From the NCBI GenBank assembly GCA_045659745.1, contig JAZRCL010000003.1, positions 1 through 26,343 of the forward strand: 26,343 bases of DNA, in the 5' to 3' direction. Origin of the DNA: SVTX01 sp045659745. Lineage in GTDB: Bacteria; Bacillota; Clostridia; Oscillospirales; CAG-272. Position 1 is the first letter of the stretch, and the number at the start of each line of letters is the position of its first letter. The notes below the pieces were generated by a model, which worked only from the letters and a program-made list of their open reading frames with translations, made no database searches and was not told the DNA's origin. Position numbers and translations under genes: made by a program. Positions 25,060 through 26,343 of the stretch are shown piece by piece.

Positions 25060-25491
25060 ATGAAAAAAACAATTAACTCTATTATTTGTATCACACTATC
25101 GCTTGTTTTTGTGCTATGCCTTGTATCCTGCGTCAGCAAGGTAGATGCAAGCGGACTTTGGGAAAATGCAACGTATCTCAAAGACACCAAGCTCGGCAAG
25201 GGTGAAAAAACTATTGAGGTTAAAGTAAAGGTTGAGGAGCAATCTGTCACCTTCACTATCAAAACTGATAAAGAAACACTTGGCGACGCGCTCATGGAGC
25301 ACGAGCTTATTACAGGTGAGGACGGCCCGTACGGTCTTTACGTTAAGACTGTAAACGGAATGACATTAGACGAAAAGGCTGGCAATTACTATTGGGCGTT
25401 CTACAAGGACGGCGAGTATCTGTTGCAGGGTGTCGAGTCCACAGAAATTTCAGACGGAGAGCATTACGAGATAGTATATGAAAGATTCTAA
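25060..25491 (+). CDS. DUF4430 / transcobalamin-C-terminal-like lipoprotein, probable B12 binder (143 aa)
   Basis: Small surface lipoprotein, probably capturing cobalamin or related corrinoids outside the cell. GAAGGGA precedes the ATG. The signal peptide ends in the lipobox LVSC (Cys24). The mature part (about 50-143) fits the DUF4430 family, whose fold resembles the C-terminal domain of transcobalamin and intrinsic factor: T.ETLGDALMEHELI, a central GLYVKTVNGM, the aromatic segment YYWAFYKDGEYLLQGVES and the ending DGEHYEIVYE. The upstream B12 riboswitch and the overlapping membrane gene support a role in B12 uptake. Direct ligand evidence is not available from sequence; other DUF4430 proteins are parts of larger surface proteins of unclear role. 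Confidence 0.8.
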   Translation: MKKTINSIICITLSLVFVLCLVSCVSKVDASGLWENATYLKDTKLGKGEKTIEVKVKVEEQSVTFTIKTDKETLGDALMEHELITGEDGPYGLYVKTVNGMTLDEKAGNYYWAFYKDGEYLLQGVESTEISDGEHYEIVYERF

Positions 25492-26029
25492 GCGCCAGGG
25501 CAAGAAAAAACAAAGTTATTTCAAGATCATTCTGCAAATATGTATATTTGCAATGCTTGGAACTATTATGGCTTGCTCAGACATAATTATGGAGCTGTTG
25601 CCCAACATTCACCTGCTCGGAATGTTGACGATGGTATATACCCTCACCTTTCGCTGGAAGGCTCTGATACCTATTTATGTCTACGTCATGGTGTATGGCT
25701 TGTATTCGGGATTTTCTATGTGGTGGGTACCGTATCTGTATATATGGGCTATTCTTTGGGGTGTGACAATGCTGCTACCAAAGAAAATGCCGCGAATAGT
25801 AGCGTGTATCGTCTATCCTGCCGTGTGCTGTCTGCACGGACTCGCCTTTGGCATTCTCTACGCCCCCGCGCAAGCGCTTATGTTCGGGTTTGATTTTCAG
25901 CAGACTCTTGCGTGGGTAGCATCTGGATTGCCCTTTGATATAATCCACGGCGTTGGGAATCTGCTTGCGGGACTGCTCATAGTTCCCCTCTCCGAGCTAC
26001 TCAAAAAGCTGGCGAAAAAAAATATATAA
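25478..26029 (+). CDS. ECF-type transporter S component, probable cobalamin/corrinoid uptake (183 aa)
   Basis: Integral membrane protein of the size and hydrophobicity of an ECF S component: a basic N-terminus, about five to six hydrophobic spans and a C-terminal segment DIIHGVGNLLAGLLIVPLSE resembling the last helix of this family. It would bind the vitamin and rely on a shared EcfA/EcfA'/EcfT module encoded elsewhere. The ATG lies 14 bases before the end of the lipoprotein gene, in another frame, and lacks a clear ribosome site, so translation is probably coupled. Specificity for B12 is inferred from the riboswitch and from the DUF4430 partner; the primary sequence of S components diverges too much to assign the substrate directly. 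Confidence 0.75.
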   Translation: MKDSKRQGKKKQSYFKIILQICIFAMLGTIMACSDIIMELLPNIHLLGMLTMVYTLTFRWKALIPIYVYVMVYGLYSGFSMWWVPYLYIWAILWGVTMLLPKKMPRIVACIVYPAVCCLHGLAFGILYAPAQALMFGFDFQQTLAWVASGLPFDIIHGVGNLLAGLLIVPLSELLKKLAKKNI

Positions 26030-26034
26030 AAAAC

Positions 26035-26060
26035 AAAGAGAGGGATTAACCCTCTCTTTT
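26035..26060 (+). terminator. Terminator after the ECF S-component gene
   Basis: Perfect 10-bp stem AAAGAGAGGG / CCCTCTCTTT with a 5-base loop (26045-26049) and TTTT on the plus strand. It begins five bases after the stop. It is nearly identical to the hairpin at 26281-26305. Confidence 0.85.
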
Positions 26061-26083
26061 ATGTTTACAAAAATTTAGAAACT

Positions 26084-26152
26084 GGATTCGAACCTTTACA
26101 TAAAACCTTGCGGTTTTATGTGTGTGGTTTCTCTTGCCTGTCGCACAGACCA
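26084..26152. repeat. 69-bp tRNA-T-arm-like direct repeat, copy 1
   Basis: Copy 1 of a 69-bp direct repeat; copy 2 at 26206-26274 differs at one base. Read on the minus strand it contains a 10-bp perfect hairpin with a GCAA (GNRA) tetraloop (arms 26098-26107 and 26112-26121), then GGTTCGAATCC, which matches a tRNA T-arm, and a second weak stem TGTGTG/CGCACA. No complete tRNA cloverleaf can be folded and there is no coding potential. Confidence 0.85.
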
Positions 26153-26159
26153 CGCAAAA

Positions 26160-26190
26160 AAAGAGAGGCTATGCCTCTCTTTGCGTTTTT
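26160..26190. terminator. Bidirectional terminator-like hairpin between the 69-bp repeats
   Basis: Perfect 10-bp stem AAAGAGAGGC / GCCTCTCTTT (26160-26169 and 26173-26182) with GCGTTTTT on the plus-strand side and an A7 tract (26156-26162), part of which forms the stem, on the other, so it could stop transcription in either direction. Related in sequence to the hairpins at 26035 and 26281. Confidence 0.65.
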
Positions 26191-26205
26191 CATAAGTTAA
26201 AAACG

Positions 26206-26274
26206 GGATTCGAACCTTTACATAAAACCTTGCGGTTTTATGTGTGTGGTTTCTCTTGCCCGTCGCACAGACCA
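26206..26274. repeat. 69-bp tRNA-T-arm-like direct repeat, copy 2
   Basis: Same as copy 1 except C for T within CTTGCCCGTCGC, and offset by 122 bp. Its flank extends the similarity to the adjacent tRNA: ACGGGATTCGAACC occurs at 26203-26216 and again inside the tRNA at 26323-26336. The GNRA hairpin is at 26220-26243. Confidence 0.85.
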
Positions 26275-26280
26275 AAAAAC

Positions 26281-26310
26281 AAAGAGAGGGTTAAACCCTC
26301 TCTTTTTTTT
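26281..26310. terminator. Terminator of the minus-strand tRNA gene
   Basis: Perfect 10-bp stem AAAGAGAGGG / CCCTCTCTTT (26281-26290 and 26296-26305). On the minus strand, directly downstream of the tRNA CCA end, it is followed by TTTGTTTTTT-like sequence. It also has a run of T on the plus side, so it may act in both directions. Confidence 0.75.
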
Positions 26311-26311
26311 T

Positions 26312-26343
26312 TGGTCGGAGTGACGGGATTCGAACCCACGGCC
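26312..26343 (-). tRNA. 3' end of a tRNA gene, probably tRNA-Pro (cut by the window edge)
   Basis: On the minus strand the window begins inside a tRNA: the T-arm GTGGG-TTCGAAT-CCCGT is followed by the acceptor strand CACTCCG, discriminator A and encoded CCA. A G at position 72 followed by A73 implies a C1-G72 pair, which is characteristic of bacterial tRNA-Pro. The anticodon is outside the window, so the identity remains an inference. Confidence 0.8.

Noticed and set aside
26084..26274. CRISPR array
   Set aside because: There are only two 69-bp copies with a 53-bp spacer that holds a terminator-like hairpin, and no cas genes are nearby.
26203..26336. Phage or element attachment site formed by the tRNA 3' end and its 14-bp match
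   Set aside because: The shared 14 bases are the conserved T-arm itself, there is no integrase, and the interval of about 120 bp is too small to hold an element.
1..26343. Insertion sequences, transposases, integrases or phage genes
   Set aside because: No protein or terminal inverted repeat of that kind was seen anywhere in the window.

Overview
The window looks like a chromosomal segment of a Gram-positive anaerobe, most likely an uncultured Clostridia (gut-type Bacillota). This is inferred from lipobox signal peptides with PT-rich spacers, BspA-type leucine-rich repeats, GGAGG ribosome sites, sigma-A-like promoters, a cobalamin riboswitch feeding an ECF-type S component, and a tRNA with encoded CCA. 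No outer-membrane genes, phage genes or transposases are visible. The exact taxon cannot be read from the sequence.

Left part (11-7793, minus strand): three large secreted lipoproteins. The first transcribed, from a near-consensus promoter at 7901-7929, is a 958-residue lipoprotein with a TlpA/ResA-like thioredoxin domain whose active site is CGYC. It is followed, after a perfect 15-bp hairpin, by a 556-residue lipoprotein that ends at a strong terminator. The third (1012 residues) has its own promoter and carries a long array of cysteine-rich CxxC repeats. The three share an architecture (lipid anchor, Pro/Thr linker, beta-sandwich domains) and exchange modules: one unnamed module occurs twice in the 958-residue protein and once in the 556-residue protein, another occurs twice in the 1012-residue protein and once in the 556-residue protein.

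Centre (about 8000-24682, plus strand, divergent from the lipoproteins): a seven-gene operon. It starts with an 8.9-kb gene for a giant cell-envelope subtilisin-like protease (lactocepin/C5a-peptidase type) fused to Ig-like domains, about 27 BspA-type leucine-rich repeats, two transmembrane segments and a second extracellular module with InlB-type and GLUG-like repeats. Then come an oversized family-5 peptide-binding lipoprotein with an additional C-terminal transmembrane anchor, two permeases (OppB, OppC), two ATPases (OppD, OppF) and a 101-residue single-span membrane protein, closed by a terminator at 24651-24682. The natural reading is one system that binds and cuts extracellular protein and imports the peptides.

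Right part (24703-26060, plus strand): a sigma-A-like promoter, a cobalamin riboswitch with a terminator-type platform, a small lipoprotein of the transcobalamin-C-terminal-like (DUF4430) type and an overlapping gene for an ECF-type S component. Together they form a probable B12/corrinoid uptake unit.

Right edge (26029-26343): the 3' end of a minus-strand tRNA, probably tRNA-Pro. It is preceded in the window by two 69-bp direct repeats (one mismatch, 122-bp period) that each carry a tRNA T-arm-like motif and a 10-bp GNRA hairpin, separated by related terminator hairpins. These repeats are the least explained feature of the window.
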